From assembly GCF_017813365.1 (NCBI RefSeq), contig NZ_JAGIZA010000005.1:186001-250000 (forward strand): a stretch of DNA of 64,000 nucleotides. Direction: 5' to 3'. The stretch is from Roseomonas indoligenes (GTDB lineage Bacteria; Pseudomonadota; Alphaproteobacteria; Acetobacterales; Acetobacteraceae). Positions 1 to 8,329 of this stretch are shown here, in pieces (the stretch's first letter is position 1; each line of letters opens with the position of its first letter). The notes beneath the pieces are model-generated. The model saw nothing but the letters and a program-made list of their open reading frames with translations. It did no database searches and was not told the origin of the DNA. The translations under genes and the position numbers were made by a program.

Positions 1-382
1 CCGCCACGGGCTCCGGCGCGGGCGCGGCGGGCGCTGCCACGGGCAGCTCGGCCCCGGCGGCGCGCAGCGGCGGCAGCCCGGCGGCCTGGGCGGCGGCGCG
101 GATATCCGTCGCCCCGCCCGTGGTGCCGATCGGCGCGATATGGACGCTCCGCAGCTGGCCGATCAGGTGCCCGAAATCCGGCACCGCCGCGGGGTCCAGG
201 TCATCCAGCCCAAGCACGATGGGCGCGTTCCGCAGGAAACCCGGGGCGCGGCGGAACTGGTCCGCCAGGGCGGGCACGATCACCTCCACCCGGGGGTCGA
301 GCAGCCGCAGCACCAGCAGGTTGAAATTGCCCCCGCGAAGCCGGAACGGCTCCAGTCGGGCTTCGGACGCGGGGGAGGACAT
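1..382 (-). CDS. minC: Septum site-determining protein MinC (N-terminal part, cut by window edge)
   Basis: Reverse-strand translation from the ATG at 382 gives a protein opening MSSPASEARLEPF, then FRLRGGNFNLLVLRL, LADQFRRAPGFL and NAPIVLGLDDL. This matches the MinC N-terminal domain, where a short beta strand is followed by a 'P-A-FL-x-x-AP-V' segment. MinC, with MinD, blocks FtsZ assembly away from midcell. An Ala/Pro-rich linker begins near residue 110 and the C-terminal beta-helix domain lies beyond the left edge, as would minD/minE. The upstream region 383-513 is shared with the divergent thioesterase gene. A weak -35/-10 pair (GGCGAA at 443-448 and ACATTA at 420-425, read on the minus strand, 17-bp spacing) is possible. 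The family call is from recognition only. Confidence 0.85.
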   Translation of the reverse strand, partial: MSSPASEARLEPFRLRGGNFNLLVLRLLDPRVEVIVPALADQFRRAPGFLRNAPIVLGLDDLDPAAVPDFGHLIGQLRSVHIAPIGTTGGATDIRAAAQAAGLPPLRAAGAELPVAAPAAPAPEPVA

Positions 383-513
383 GCGGGCGGGGGTGGTCCT
401 GGGAAGCGGTTCGCCGCTCACATTACAGGGAAGTGTCCGGCAGGCGAAGCCTTGCGCGCCGGGCGCCGCACGGGAACCCTGCGGCGCGACCCCACGGCCA
501 CAGGAATCCCGGA

Positions 514-972
514 ATGAGCGCGATATCCCCAGACAAAAGGCGCCCAAAGCGGGCCGATTTCCGTCATTTCCTGGAAATTCCCACGCGCTGGGGCGACAAC
601 GACGCCTATGCCCACGTGAACAACGTGACCTATTATTCCTTCTTCGACACGGTCGTGTCCCGCTTCCTCTTGGCCTCAGGCGCCATCGACTTGAAGACCT
701 CTCCCCTGATCGGCGTGGTGGTGGAGACGGGGTGCCGCTACGTCGCGCCCATCTCCTTCCCGGACCTCGTCACTGCCGGCCTGCGGGTGACCCGGATCGG
801 CAACACCTCCGTCCGCTACGAGATCGGCATTTTCCGCAATGAGGAAGATGAGGCGAGCGCCGAGGGCCATTTCGTCCATGTCTATGTGGATCGCGCTACC
901 CAGACCCGGCCCACGCCGCTTCCACAGGATCTCCGCGATGCCGTGGCGCCGCTCCTCGTCGAGCTCCGCTGA
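514..972 (+). CDS. Acyl-CoA thioesterase, 4-hydroxybenzoyl-CoA thioesterase (hotdog) family
   Basis: A 152-aa single hotdog-fold protein. The motif TRWGDNDAYAHVNNV near residue 25 is the 4HBT/YbgC signature in which the Asp after 'W/GDxD' is catalytic and HVNN follows. Family members hydrolyse acyl-CoA thioesters in the cytoplasm; the substrate cannot be read from sequence. An upstream in-frame start at 433 exists, but it would add a low-complexity Arg/Pro tail. The ATG at 514, with CAGGA 9 bases before it, fits the family length. It is transcribed divergently from minC and ends 21 bases before the convergent ggt. Confidence 0.88.
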   Translation: MSAISPDKRRPKRADFRHFLEIPTRWGDNDAYAHVNNVTYYSFFDTVVSRFLLASGAIDLKTSPLIGVVVETGCRYVAPISFPDLVTAGLRVTRIGNTSVRYEIGIFRNEEDEASAEGHFVHVYVDRATQTRPTPLPQDLRDAVAPLLVELR

Positions 973-993
973 GGACTCCCGCCGGCGCCCGGT

Positions 994-2646
994 CTAGCGC
1001 TGCCCCGCCTCCGGGTTGAACCGAACCCCTGCCCGCGCCAGGCCGCCCCCGATGCCGATCGGCGTGCCGTCCGCCCGCCAGCATGCCGCCCCTGTCATGA
1101 TCCCGTCCCCGGCGAAGGTGACGGCCCCCATGCCGCCGCCGATGGTCCGCACCCGCTCCACGACGTGACCGCGCGCGACCAGCGCCCCCTCCGTCTCGGC
1201 CGAGATGCCGGGTTCCAGTTCCAGGCGGTGGCCCTGGGTCCAGACCCGCGGCGCCTCCACCGCCTCCTGCGGTGTCATGCCGTGGTCCAGCAGGTTGATG
1301 ATCGCCTGCATGGCGGAGCCGAAGATCCGCAGCCCTCCCGGCAGCCCGAGCGCCGCGACCGGCCGTCCCTCCCGCAGCACCATCATCGGTGCCATGGAAG
1401 TGAAGACCCGCTTCCCCGGCGCCACGGACAGCGCCTTACCGGGATGCGGATCGAAGTTGTACATGTAGTTGTTGGCGATCATCCCCGTGCCCGGCACGGT
1501 GAACCGTGCACCGAACAGCCCGTTGATGGTCTGGGTGGTGGAGACGATGCCGCCCTTACCGTCCGCCACCGTCACATGAGTCGTGTTGGCCGATTCCAGC
1601 AGCCCCGCGCCGGGCCTCCAGTCCTTCGCCCGCCCCATCTCGATTTCCGCGCGCCGCGCGGCGGCGTAGGCCTTGTCCGTCAGCCGGGCTACGGGCACGT
1701 CCACGAAGGCCGGGTCCGCGGTGGCGACGGCCCGGTCGGCGAAGGCCATCTTCAGCACCTCCGCCAGCAGGTGAACCCCGTCCGGCGTGCCGAAGCCCAG
1801 CGACCGCAGGTCGAACCCTTCCAAAACGTTCAGCATCTGCGCGATGTGCACGCCGGAGGATGAGGGCGGCGGCGGCCCGATGACCTCGTGGCCCCGATAG
1901 GTGGCCCGGATCGGCTCGCGCTCGATCGGCGCCACGCGGCGAAGATCCTCGGCGGAGATCAGCCCGCCCGTCGCCTCCATATGCTGCACCAGCGCGTCGC
2001 CGAGCTGGCCGTCATAGAGCGCATCCGGCCCGGCCTTGGCCACAAGTCGCAGGCTGTCCGCGTGGTCCGCGCGGACGATCCTCTGCCCGGCCTGGATCGG
2101 GGAGCCTCCCGGCAGGAAGATGCTGGTCAGCCCGGGATCCGTCGCCAGTTCCGCCGCATTGTCGGCGATGCAGTCCGCGAGGTAGGGCGTGGCCCGCCAG
2201 CCCCGGGCGGCGATGCGGATCGCAGGGTCGATCACGTCGGCCAGGGGCAGGGTGCCGTAGCGTTCCAGCGTGTGGCACCAGGCCCGCAGCGCCCCGGGCA
2301 CGGCCATGGCCAGGGGGCCGAAATGGTTCGCCCGGCCCTCTGTCTCCTGGTAGTCCGGCAGGGTGTCGGAGACCGGCCGGTACATGTCCGGCCGCGCGGC
2401 CAGCGGCGCGGTGGAGAGCCCGTCCACCACCACGTGCCGGCCATCCGGCAGGCGCAGATGCGCCACCCCGCCGCCCAGCACGCCGACCATCATCGGCTCC
2501 ACCACCGTCAGCGTGAAGAGCGCGGCGACCGCGGCATCCACGGCGTTGCCGCCGGCCAGCAGCATTTCCGCCCCGGCGCCCGAGGCCAGGGGATGGTTGG
2601 TCACCACCACGCCCTGCCGGGCTGTGACGGGGTGCTTTTCGGTCAC
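994..2646 (-). CDS. ggt: Gamma-glutamyltransferase family protein without a signal peptide
   Basis: 550 aa, starting at a GTG with GAGAGGAA 5 bases upstream. The Ntn-hydrolase motif NTTHVTV sits near residue 354; in the family the first Thr of TTH becomes the new N-terminus after autocleavage and is the nucleophile. A GG-rich segment and GLFGARF/GMIANN follow as in GGTs. Family enzymes cleave or transfer gamma-glutamyl groups from glutathione and gamma-glutamyl amides. Unlike the classical periplasmic enzyme the N-terminus (MTEKHPVTARQG) has no signal peptide, so a cytoplasmic location is inferred. It is the last gene of the seven-gene operon that begins with the substrate-binding protein at 8204, so it probably acts on an imported compound. 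Confidence 0.9.
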   Translation of the reverse strand: MTEKHPVTARQGVVVTNHPLASGAGAEMLLAGGNAVDAAVAALFTLTVVEPMMVGVLGGGVAHLRLPDGRHVVVDGLSTAPLAARPDMYRPVSDTLPDYQETEGRANHFGPLAMAVPGALRAWCHTLERYGTLPLADVIDPAIRIAARGWRATPYLADCIADNAAELATDPGLTSIFLPGGSPIQAGQRIVRADHADSLRLVAKAGPDALYDGQLGDALVQHMEATGGLISAEDLRRVAPIEREPIRATYRGHEVIGPPPPSSSGVHIAQMLNVLEGFDLRSLGFGTPDGVHLLAEVLKMAFADRAVATADPAFVDVPVARLTDKAYAAARRAEIEMGRAKDWRPGAGLLESANTTHVTVADGKGGIVSTTQTINGLFGARFTVPGTGMIANNYMYNFDPHPGKALSVAPGKRVFTSMAPMMVLREGRPVAALGLPGGLRIFGSAMQAIINLLDHGMTPQEAVEAPRVWTQGHRLELEPGISAETEGALVARGHVVERVRTIGGGMGAVTFAGDGIMTGAACWRADGTPIGIGGGLARAGVRFNPEAGQR

Positions 2647-2677
2647 GTCGTTCCTCTCCCCTCGCCCGGTCCGGGCG

Positions 2678-3463
2678 TCAGTCCTCGCGCCGGCGGCGCA
2701 GCGTCAGGTCCAGCAGAAGCAGCAGGACCGTCATCCCCACCAGGAGCACCGCCACCGCCGCCATCGCCGGGTCCAGGTTCTCGTTGATCCCGTCCCAGAT
2801 CTTGCGCGGCAGGGTGAAGACCCGGCGTGAGGCGATGAAGAGAACCACAACCAGTTCATCCCAGGAATGGATGAAGGCGAAGATCGCGCCGGAGACCACC
2901 CCCGGCATGATCCGGGGGAGGATGACCCAGCGCAGGGTCTGGAGGAGCGAGGCGCCCATCCCCCGCGCCGCGCTCTCCAGCCGCGGGTCGAAGGCGGCCA
3001 GGGCCGTGGAGACGGTGATGACGACATAGGGCATGCCGGTCACCCCATGGGCGAGCACCACGCCGAGGAAGCTGTCCAGCAGCCCCAACCCGGCGAAATA
3101 GCGGTACAGCCCGATCGCATAGGCGATGCTGGGAATGATGATCGGCAGCAGCATCAGCGCCCGCACCAGGTCCGTGCTGCGCCTGGAGAGCCGCCAGCAC
3201 CCGATGGCGCAGAGCGTTCCCAGCACCACAGCCAGCAGGGTGGAGGCCGTGGCGATCCAGGCGGATTGCAGGATGGCATTCGTCCAGGCCGGCGTGGTCA
3301 GCAGCCGCACGTAGTGCTGCGCCGACAGCTCGTGATAGGGCAGCGACAGGAAGCGCTGATCCGTGAGCGAGACCGGAAGGATGATCGTAATCGGCAGGAT
3401 CAGGTAGATCACGGTAATCCAGGCGACGGCGCCGTTCAGCCAGCCCGGCCGGTATCCGCCCAT
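2678..3463 (-). CDS. ABC transporter permease, PotC-type (spermidine/putrescine-like)
   Basis: 261 aa with about six hydrophobic segments. The binding-protein-dependent permease loop (EAA motif) is visible as ESAARGMGASLLQTLRWVILP near residue 165, ending in the usual 'G..I....P'. This loop contacts the ATPase. The order and size match the PotC subunit of the polyamine/opine/thiamine/iron group of ABC importers. GGAGG lies 7 bases before the ATG. The start follows the stop of the PotB-type permease by only 4 bases, so the two are translated together. The solute cannot be told from the permease. Confidence 0.9.
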   Translation of the reverse strand: MGGYRPGWLNGAVAWITVIYLILPITIILPVSLTDQRFLSLPYHELSAQHYVRLLTTPAWTNAILQSAWIATASTLLAVVLGTLCAIGCWRLSRRSTDLVRALMLLPIIIPSIAYAIGLYRYFAGLGLLDSFLGVVLAHGVTGMPYVVITVSTALAAFDPRLESAARGMGASLLQTLRWVILPRIMPGVVSGAIFAFIHSWDELVVVLFIASRRVFTLPRKIWDGINENLDPAMAAVAVLLVGMTVLLLLLDLTLRRRRED

Positions 3464-3467
3464 CCCC

Positions 3468-4313
3468 CTAGCCTCCCGATCCGAAGAGCCGCCGCAGGTT
3501 CACCAGGCGGGAGAAAACGGCGAGCGTGACCAGGATCGCCACCACCAGCACCGTCGCCATCATCGCGCCCAGCCCCCAGCGGATCAGGTCCAGGATCTGC
3601 AGCTTGATCCACTCCGCCGCCATCAGCGTCTTGCCGCCCCCGAGCAGCGCGGGGGTGATGTAGAAGCCGAGGCTGAAGATGAAGACCAGCACCCCAGCCG
3701 CGATCACGCCGGGCATGGACAGCGGCAGGAACACCCGCAGGAAGGCCGATGCGCGGGAAGCGCCGAGCCCCCGCGCCGCGGCCAGCACGCGCGGATCGAT
3801 CTCCCGCATGGCCGAAAGCATGGGCAGCACCGCGTAGGGCACCATATAGTGCACCATCCCCACGATGATGCCGAACTCGTTCCACACCAGTGGCAGGGGT
3901 TCGCTGATCGCGCCAATGGCCAGCAGCCCCTCGTTCACCAGCCCCTGCCGCCGCAGCAGCGTCACCCAGGCGAAGGCCCGCACCAGCACGGAGATCCAGA
4001 GCGGCACCAGGACCGCCAGCAGCCACCAGCGCTGGGCCCTGGGTCCCGCCATGGCGACACGGAAGGCCAGCGCATAGCCCAGTAGCAGCGCGATCGCGGT
4101 CGTCACCACACCGATTCGCAGCGTGGTGAGGATCACGCGCTGCACGCTCTCGCTCGTGAACAGCCGCTCGTAATTGCCGAAGCCCGGCCGGGGCTCCGTC
4201 ACGCTGATCGCCAGCACCTGGACGATCGGCGCCAGGTAGAAGGCGGTCAGCAGAAGGAAGGCGGGCAGAATCAGCGCCCACCAGCCCAGCGCGGCACGGC
4301 CCCTGGGGTTCAA
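3468..4313 (-). CDS. ABC transporter permease, PotB-type
   Basis: About 281 aa if it begins at the TTG at 4313, whose TTGA overlaps the stop of the ATPase gene. A longer reading frame to 4403 exists, but its extra residues are Gly/Arg-rich and lie inside the ATPase gene. Six hydrophobic segments are seen. The EAA loop reads LAAARGLGASRASAFLRVFLP near residue 185, and the protein ends with LFGSGG. It pairs with the PotC-type permease downstream to form the membrane channel of the importer. No ATG is available between 4313 and the first membrane segment, which supports the TTG start. Confidence 0.87.
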   Translation of the reverse strand: MNPRGRAALGWWALILPAFLLLTAFYLAPIVQVLAISVTEPRPGFGNYERLFTSESVQRVILTTLRIGVVTTAIALLLGYALAFRVAMAGPRAQRWWLLAVLVPLWISVLVRAFAWVTLLRRQGLVNEGLLAIGAISEPLPLVWNEFGIIVGMVHYMVPYAVLPMLSAMREIDPRVLAAARGLGASRASAFLRVFLPLSMPGVIAAGVLVFIFSLGFYITPALLGGGKTLMAAEWIKLQILDLIRWGLGAMMATVLVVAILVTLAVFSRLVNLRRLFGSGG

Positions 4314-5386
4314 GCCGCGTCTTCCAGAACCGCCACGGCCGCATCGCGCGAGAAGCCCAGCCGCACGGGCAGGCCCTCGGCCGGCGCCACCGCGGCCCGC
4401 CAAGCCGGCAGATGCACCCGGATCGGCCCGAGGTCGGGGGTTTCCACCACCAGCCCGTAACCGGTGCCGAGATAGGACCAGGAGGCGATCCGCCCGCCCA
4501 CCACGTTGTCCTCCGCCGCGCCGTCCGGCAGCAGCACGATCTTCTCAGGCCGCAGTGAGAGCACCGCGGGCCCGTCGGCCGTGCCGCGCGCCAGCACACG
4601 CGCCCCACCGCGCCGCAGGGTGATGCCGCCGGCATCCACCACCGCATCGCCCTCGATGAAGTTGGACTTGCCCAGGAAGTCCGCCACGAAGCGCGTCGCC
4701 GGGCGTTCGTACAGCGCCTCCGGCGTGCCCACCTGCACGAGGTTGCCGTGATTGAGGATGGCGATCCGGTCGGAGAGGCTCAGCGCCTCCTCCTGGTCGT
4801 GCGTCACGTTGATGAAGGTGCGCCCCACGCGCCGGTGCAGCGCCTTCAGCTCCTCCTGCAGCTCTGCCCGCAGCTTCTTGTCGAGAGCGGAAAGCGGCTC
4901 GTCCAGAAGCAGCAGGGCGGGATCGAAGACCAGTGCCCGCGCCAGCGCCACGCGCTGCTGCTGCCCGCCGGAGAGCTGCGAGGGTTTCCGATCCGCGAAC
5001 CTCCCGAGTTGCACGAGATCCAGCGCCGCCCGCACCTTCGTATCCCGCTCCGCCCGACCGAGCTTGCGCACGCGAAGGGGAAAGGAAACATTCTCGGCCA
5101 CGGTCATGTGCGGGAACAGCGCATAGCCCTGGAACACCATGCCGAATTCGCGCCGCTCCGGCGGCAGGTCGGTGATGTCCCGCCCATCCAGCAGGATCCG
5201 GCCTGCGGTCGGCTCCACAAACCCCGCCACCATCATCAGGATCGTCGTCTTCCCTGATCCGGATGGCCCCAGCAGGGTCAGGAACTCCCCGCTGGCCACC
5301 TCCAGCGAGGCGTCCCGCACCGCCACGAAGTCACCGTAGCGCTTCCCGATGCCCTGCAGCGACAGGGCGTGCCCAGCCGCACTCAC
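4310..5386 (-). CDS. ABC transporter ATP-binding protein, PotA/UgpC class
   Basis: 358 aa from a GTG start (GTGA overlap with the stop of the aldolase gene). Visible motifs are Walker A GPSGSGKTT near residue 40, the Q-loop FQGYALFPHMTV, the ABC signature LSGGQQQR near 140, Walker B LLLLDEPLSALD near 163 and the switch His in NVTHDQEEAL. Residues from about 245 on form the C-terminal TOBE-type regulatory domain (RPEKIVLLP) typical of polyamine/sugar-class ATPases. It energises the permease pair encoded directly downstream. Confidence 0.94.
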   Translation of the reverse strand: MSAAGHALSLQGIGKRYGDFVAVRDASLEVASGEFLTLLGPSGSGKTTILMMVAGFVEPTAGRILLDGRDITDLPPERREFGMVFQGYALFPHMTVAENVSFPLRVRKLGRAERDTKVRAALDLVQLGRFADRKPSQLSGGQQQRVALARALVFDPALLLLDEPLSALDKKLRAELQEELKALHRRVGRTFINVTHDQEEALSLSDRIAILNHGNLVQVGTPEALYERPATRFVADFLGKSNFIEGDAVVDAGGITLRRGGARVLARGTADGPAVLSLRPEKIVLLPDGAAEDNVVGGRIASWSYLGTGYGLVVETPDLGPIRVHLPAWRAAVAPAEGLPVRLGFSRDAAVAVLEDAA

Positions 5387-6153
5387 GTCATGTAGTCCGG
5401 CTGCTCGCGGTCCATCTTCCGCCGCATGGCCTGCCAGACCAGCCAGCCCTTCACCGGGCTGTTCCCGCCCTGCTCCCGCGCGCGGAGCACCACTTCCTCC
5501 GGCGGGATGTCCAGTTCGGCGCCCGACGACTGGGCGGCGATCTGGATGCGGCAGGACTGCTCCAAGTAGTACATCCAGTAGAAAGCCTCGGCCACCGTGC
5601 GGCCCACGGTCAGCAGCCCGTGATGGCGCAGCACCATGGCGGGCTTGTCGCCCATGTCGCGCACCAGCCGCTCACGCTCGCCCAGGTTGTCGTCCGCCGC
5701 CACGCCCTCGTAGTCGTGGAAGGCCACGCGGTCGTGGAACTCCGTGCTGATCTGGTTCAGCGGCAGCAGCCCGCCCTTCTGCGCCGCCACCGCCATGCCG
5801 GCCAGGGTGTGCGTGTGCATCACGCATTGCGCGTTCGGCGCGCCCATGTGCAGGGCGGAGTGAATGACGAAGCCCGCCGGGTTCACCGGCCAGCTCGTCT
5901 CCTGCGCCAGCTCCCCTTCCGCATCCACCAGGACGAGGGAGGAGGCGGTGATCTCCTCGAACAGCAGGCCGTAGGGATTGACGAGGAACCGGTGTCCCTC
6001 CCCCGGCACGCGCACCGAGAGATGCGTGTAGACCAGGTCCGTCATCCCGAGATGCGCGATCAGGCGATAGGCGCAGGCCAGGTCGCGCCGCAGCTCCGCC
6101 TCAGTCGGCACATGGTTCGGATCGGGCCGCACGGGCGGCGGGGGAAGCGGCAT
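5383..6153 (-). CDS. Class II aldolase/adducin family protein
   Basis: 256 aa. The zinc ligands expected for the fuculose-phosphate aldolase fold are present: HTHTLAG near residue 113 and RHHGLLTVG near 176. An acidic residue in FHDYEGVA and the conserved ARMT-like region at the start are also seen. Members perform retro-aldol cleavage or decarboxylation on small phosphorylated or hydroxy-acid substrates. It sits inside the ABC-transport operon, 2 bases after the hydroxyacid dehydrogenase and overlapping the ATPase gene by 4 bases, so a catabolic role on the imported solute is inferred. A similar but distinct gene lies at 61178-61987. Confidence 0.85.
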   Translation of the reverse strand: MPLPPPPVRPDPNHVPTEAELRRDLACAYRLIAHLGMTDLVYTHLSVRVPGEGHRFLVNPYGLLFEEITASSLVLVDAEGELAQETSWPVNPAGFVIHSALHMGAPNAQCVMHTHTLAGMAVAAQKGGLLPLNQISTEFHDRVAFHDYEGVAADDNLGERERLVRDMGDKPAMVLRHHGLLTVGRTVAEAFYWMYYLEQSCRIQIAAQSSGAELDIPPEEVVLRAREQGGNSPVKGWLVWQAMRRKMDREQPDYMT

Positions 6154-6155
6154 GT

Positions 6156-7088
6156 CTAGTACCCTCGCGCCGGATCGTAGAGGTTCGGCACCGGCCGTCC
6201 CGCCTCGAATTCCGTGATGACGTCGGCCACGAAGCGCGCCCGGTCCTTCACACGCGCCACGCTCGCCACATGCGGCGTGACCGTCACCTTCGGATGTGCC
6301 CAGAGCGGGCTATCGGCCGCCAGCGGCTCCGGCTCGAACACGTCCAGCACCGCACCAGAGAGATGGCCGGAATCCAGCGCCGCGACGAGGTCCGGCACGA
6401 CCAGATGCGGTCCGCGCCCGGCATTCACCACCGCCGCGCCCTCCGGCAGCTTCGCCAGCAGTTCCGCATTAATGATCCCCGTCGTCTCCGGGGTGGAGGG
6501 CAGCAGGCAGACCAGCACGTTGCTGCGGCGGATGAAGGCGTCGAACTCCTCCGGCCCCGCGAAGCTTTCGGCACCGGCCACGTTCTTCCGGCTGCGGGAC
6601 CAGCCGACCACGGAATAGCCCAGCCCTCCCAGCATCGGCACGACCTGCGCGCCAAGTGTCCCCATGCCCATGATGCCGACGGTGAGGTCCTCCGCCGTGA
6701 ATTCCGGGTTCACGTAGTTCCAGCGCGCCTCCGCCTGCTGCACCGCATAGGTGCGGCCAAGGCGCAGCAGGTGCAGGCAGGCCCAGGCGACGTACTCGCC
6801 CATGCGCTGCCCGATTTCCGCCCCGCCCATCCGCACCAGCGGCAGGTGCCGCGGCCATTGCGGATCCCGCGTGATGTGGTCCACCCCCGCGCCGATGGAG
6901 ACGACCATCTCCAGGTTCGGCAGGCTCGCCAGCCATCCCGAGGGCGGTTCCCATGTCAGGGCGTAGCGGACCTTCTCCGGCGGAACCTCGTCGGTCCCCG
7001 GCCGGATCTCCAGACCGGGCACGAGATGCGACAGGTGGTCGCACCACTGCTTCATGTAACGCGTGCCCGGAGCCTTCACGACAAGCAT
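6156..7088 (-). CDS. D-2-hydroxyacid dehydrogenase, GhrA-like (glyoxylate/hydroxypyruvate reductase A type)
   Basis: 310 aa. The Rossmann motif GMGTLGAQVV near residue 145 binds NAD(P)H. The catalytic set of the family appears as NAGRGPHLV (Arg region), DVFEPEPL (Glu) and HPKVTVTPHVAS (His). The N-terminal substrate domain (LVVKAPGTRYMKQW) resembles the GhrA branch rather than SerA. The likely reaction is reversible reduction of a 2-keto acid to the D-hydroxy acid. It lies between the binding protein (3 bases) and the class II aldolase (2 bases), so the three are co-transcribed. Confidence 0.87.
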   Translation of the reverse strand: MLVVKAPGTRYMKQWCDHLSHLVPGLEIRPGTDEVPPEKVRYALTWEPPSGWLASLPNLEMVVSIGAGVDHITRDPQWPRHLPLVRMGGAEIGQRMGEYVAWACLHLLRLGRTYAVQQAEARWNYVNPEFTAEDLTVGIMGMGTLGAQVVPMLGGLGYSVVGWSRSRKNVAGAESFAGPEEFDAFIRRSNVLVCLLPSTPETTGIINAELLAKLPEGAAVVNAGRGPHLVVPDLVAALDSGHLSGAVLDVFEPEPLAADSPLWAHPKVTVTPHVASVARVKDRARFVADVITEFEAGRPVPNLYDPARGY

Positions 7089-7091
7089 GGA

Positions 7092-8204
7092 TCAACCCGT
7101 GATGATGTCGACCATCTCTTGGTTCAGCTCGGTGTAGTTGTCACCCCACCAGTTGCCGTCCAGCGTGACCTGTTGCGCGGCGTTGGCCGGATCGGTCGGG
7201 TTGAAGCGCTTGAACTCCTGCGGCACCAGCGCGGCGGCGCGCGGGTTGGTCGGCCCATTGCCGAGAAGCTTCAACAGCTCCACCTGCGGCTCCGGGTTCG
7301 CCAACATGCTCGCCAGCAGGCGCTGCGCGTCCGCACCGCCGGGATTGCCGCGCGGGATCACGAAGATGCCGGCCTGGAGCAGCCCCTGGTTCCAGGTGAA
7401 CTTGATCCGGCCCTTGGACTCGTCCTCCAGCACCTTCGCGCGGGTGTGCCAGATGATGCCCATCACGGCCTCGCCCGTGCGCATGAACTGCTCGCTCTCG
7501 GAGCCGCTGTTCCAGAACACGGCGTTGCGCCGGATCTCCTTGATCTTCGCCAGGCAGGCGCGCCCGTCCAGCGGGTAGAGTTTCGCCGGATCCTTCCCCA
7601 GCGCCATCTGCGCCGCATCCAGCACCGCCAGCGCATCCCGGCGCAGCAGCCGGGTGCCCGGGAACTTGCGCGTGTCGAAGAAGTCCGCCCAGTTCTGCGG
7701 CCCGCCATTCGGGAACTTTGCGCTGTCATAGGCCAGCACGGAGGAGAAGGAGTAGGGCGCCGCCCCGTATTCCAGCGTGAAGGCCTCGGAGATCGCGTCG
7801 CTCTTCTTCACGACGTTGTAGTCGATCTTCGAGACCAGGTTGTCCTTCCCCAGCACGCGGGAGGAGGAGGCGGAGCTGTCGCAGAGGTCCCAGGTGACGG
7901 CCCGGCTGTCCACCATGCTCTTGATCCGCCCGGCCGAGGGGCCGGTGCTGTTCATGCCGACCTTGATGCCGGGGTTCGCCGCCTCGAAGGGGGCGCCGTA
8001 GTTGCGCGAGAAGCCCTCGTTGGCGAGGCCACCCCAGTTGCAGATCACCAGTTCCTTCGCCGCCTGCGCGCGCGCCGCGCCCCCCGCCACGGGCAGCAGG
8101 CCCATTGCGCCGAGCGCCTGCAGTGCCCCGCGCCGGGAGACGGTCCCGCGCTCGATCGCGCGACGCGCCAGATCGGCGCAGTCCTCTTGGAAGCTCTGCG
8201 ACAT
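7092..8204 (-). CDS. ABC transporter substrate-binding protein, PotD-like, with Tat-type signal
   Basis: 370 aa from the ATG at 8204, with a purine-rich GAGAGGG just upstream. The longer frame to 8330 would run through the divergent promoter region and is rejected. The N-terminus carries SRRGALQALGAMGLLPVAGGAARAQA, a twin-arginine-like signal with an Ala-x-Ala site. The mature part has CNWGGLANEGFSRNYG and SSRVLGKDNL-type segments of the extracellular solute-binding family that includes PotD. It delivers the solute to the Pot-type permeases and is the first gene of the operon running down to 994. The ligand is unknown; the neighbouring amine-oxidase-like gene suggests an amine or amino-acid derivative. 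Confidence 0.9.
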   Translation of the reverse strand: MSQSFQEDCADLARRAIERGTVSRRGALQALGAMGLLPVAGGAARAQAAKELVICNWGGLANEGFSRNYGAPFEAANPGIKVGMNSTGPSAGRIKSMVDSRAVTWDLCDSSASSSRVLGKDNLVSKIDYNVVKKSDAISEAFTLEYGAAPYSFSSVLAYDSAKFPNGGPQNWADFFDTRKFPGTRLLRRDALAVLDAAQMALGKDPAKLYPLDGRACLAKIKEIRRNAVFWNSGSESEQFMRTGEAVMGIIWHTRAKVLEDESKGRIKFTWNQGLLQAGIFVIPRGNPGGADAQRLLASMLANPEPQVELLKLLGNGPTNPRAAALVPQEFKRFNPTDPANAAQQVTLDGNWWGDNYTELNQEMVDIITG

Positions 8205-8269
8205 CCCTCTCTCCCCTCGCTCCGGACAGCTTGCCGGAACGCCGATGCGGCGCGACCCTGATCGGCGCG

Positions 8270-8283
8270 TGGGAACGTTCCCA
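8270..8283. promoter_or_regulatory. 14-bp perfect palindrome, LacI/GalR-type operator candidate
   Basis: TGGGAACGTTCCCA is a perfect 14-bp palindrome with a central CG, the form bound by LacI/GalR-family repressors. It lies in the 125-base gap between the divergent binding-protein gene (start 8204) and the FAD oxidase gene (start 8330), and so could control both. No LacI-family gene is in the window. Confidence 0.55.
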
Positions 8284-8329
8284 GCAAGTTTGATACCAGC
8301 AGTCTGAGACAGGCCGGGGCACCGACGCA

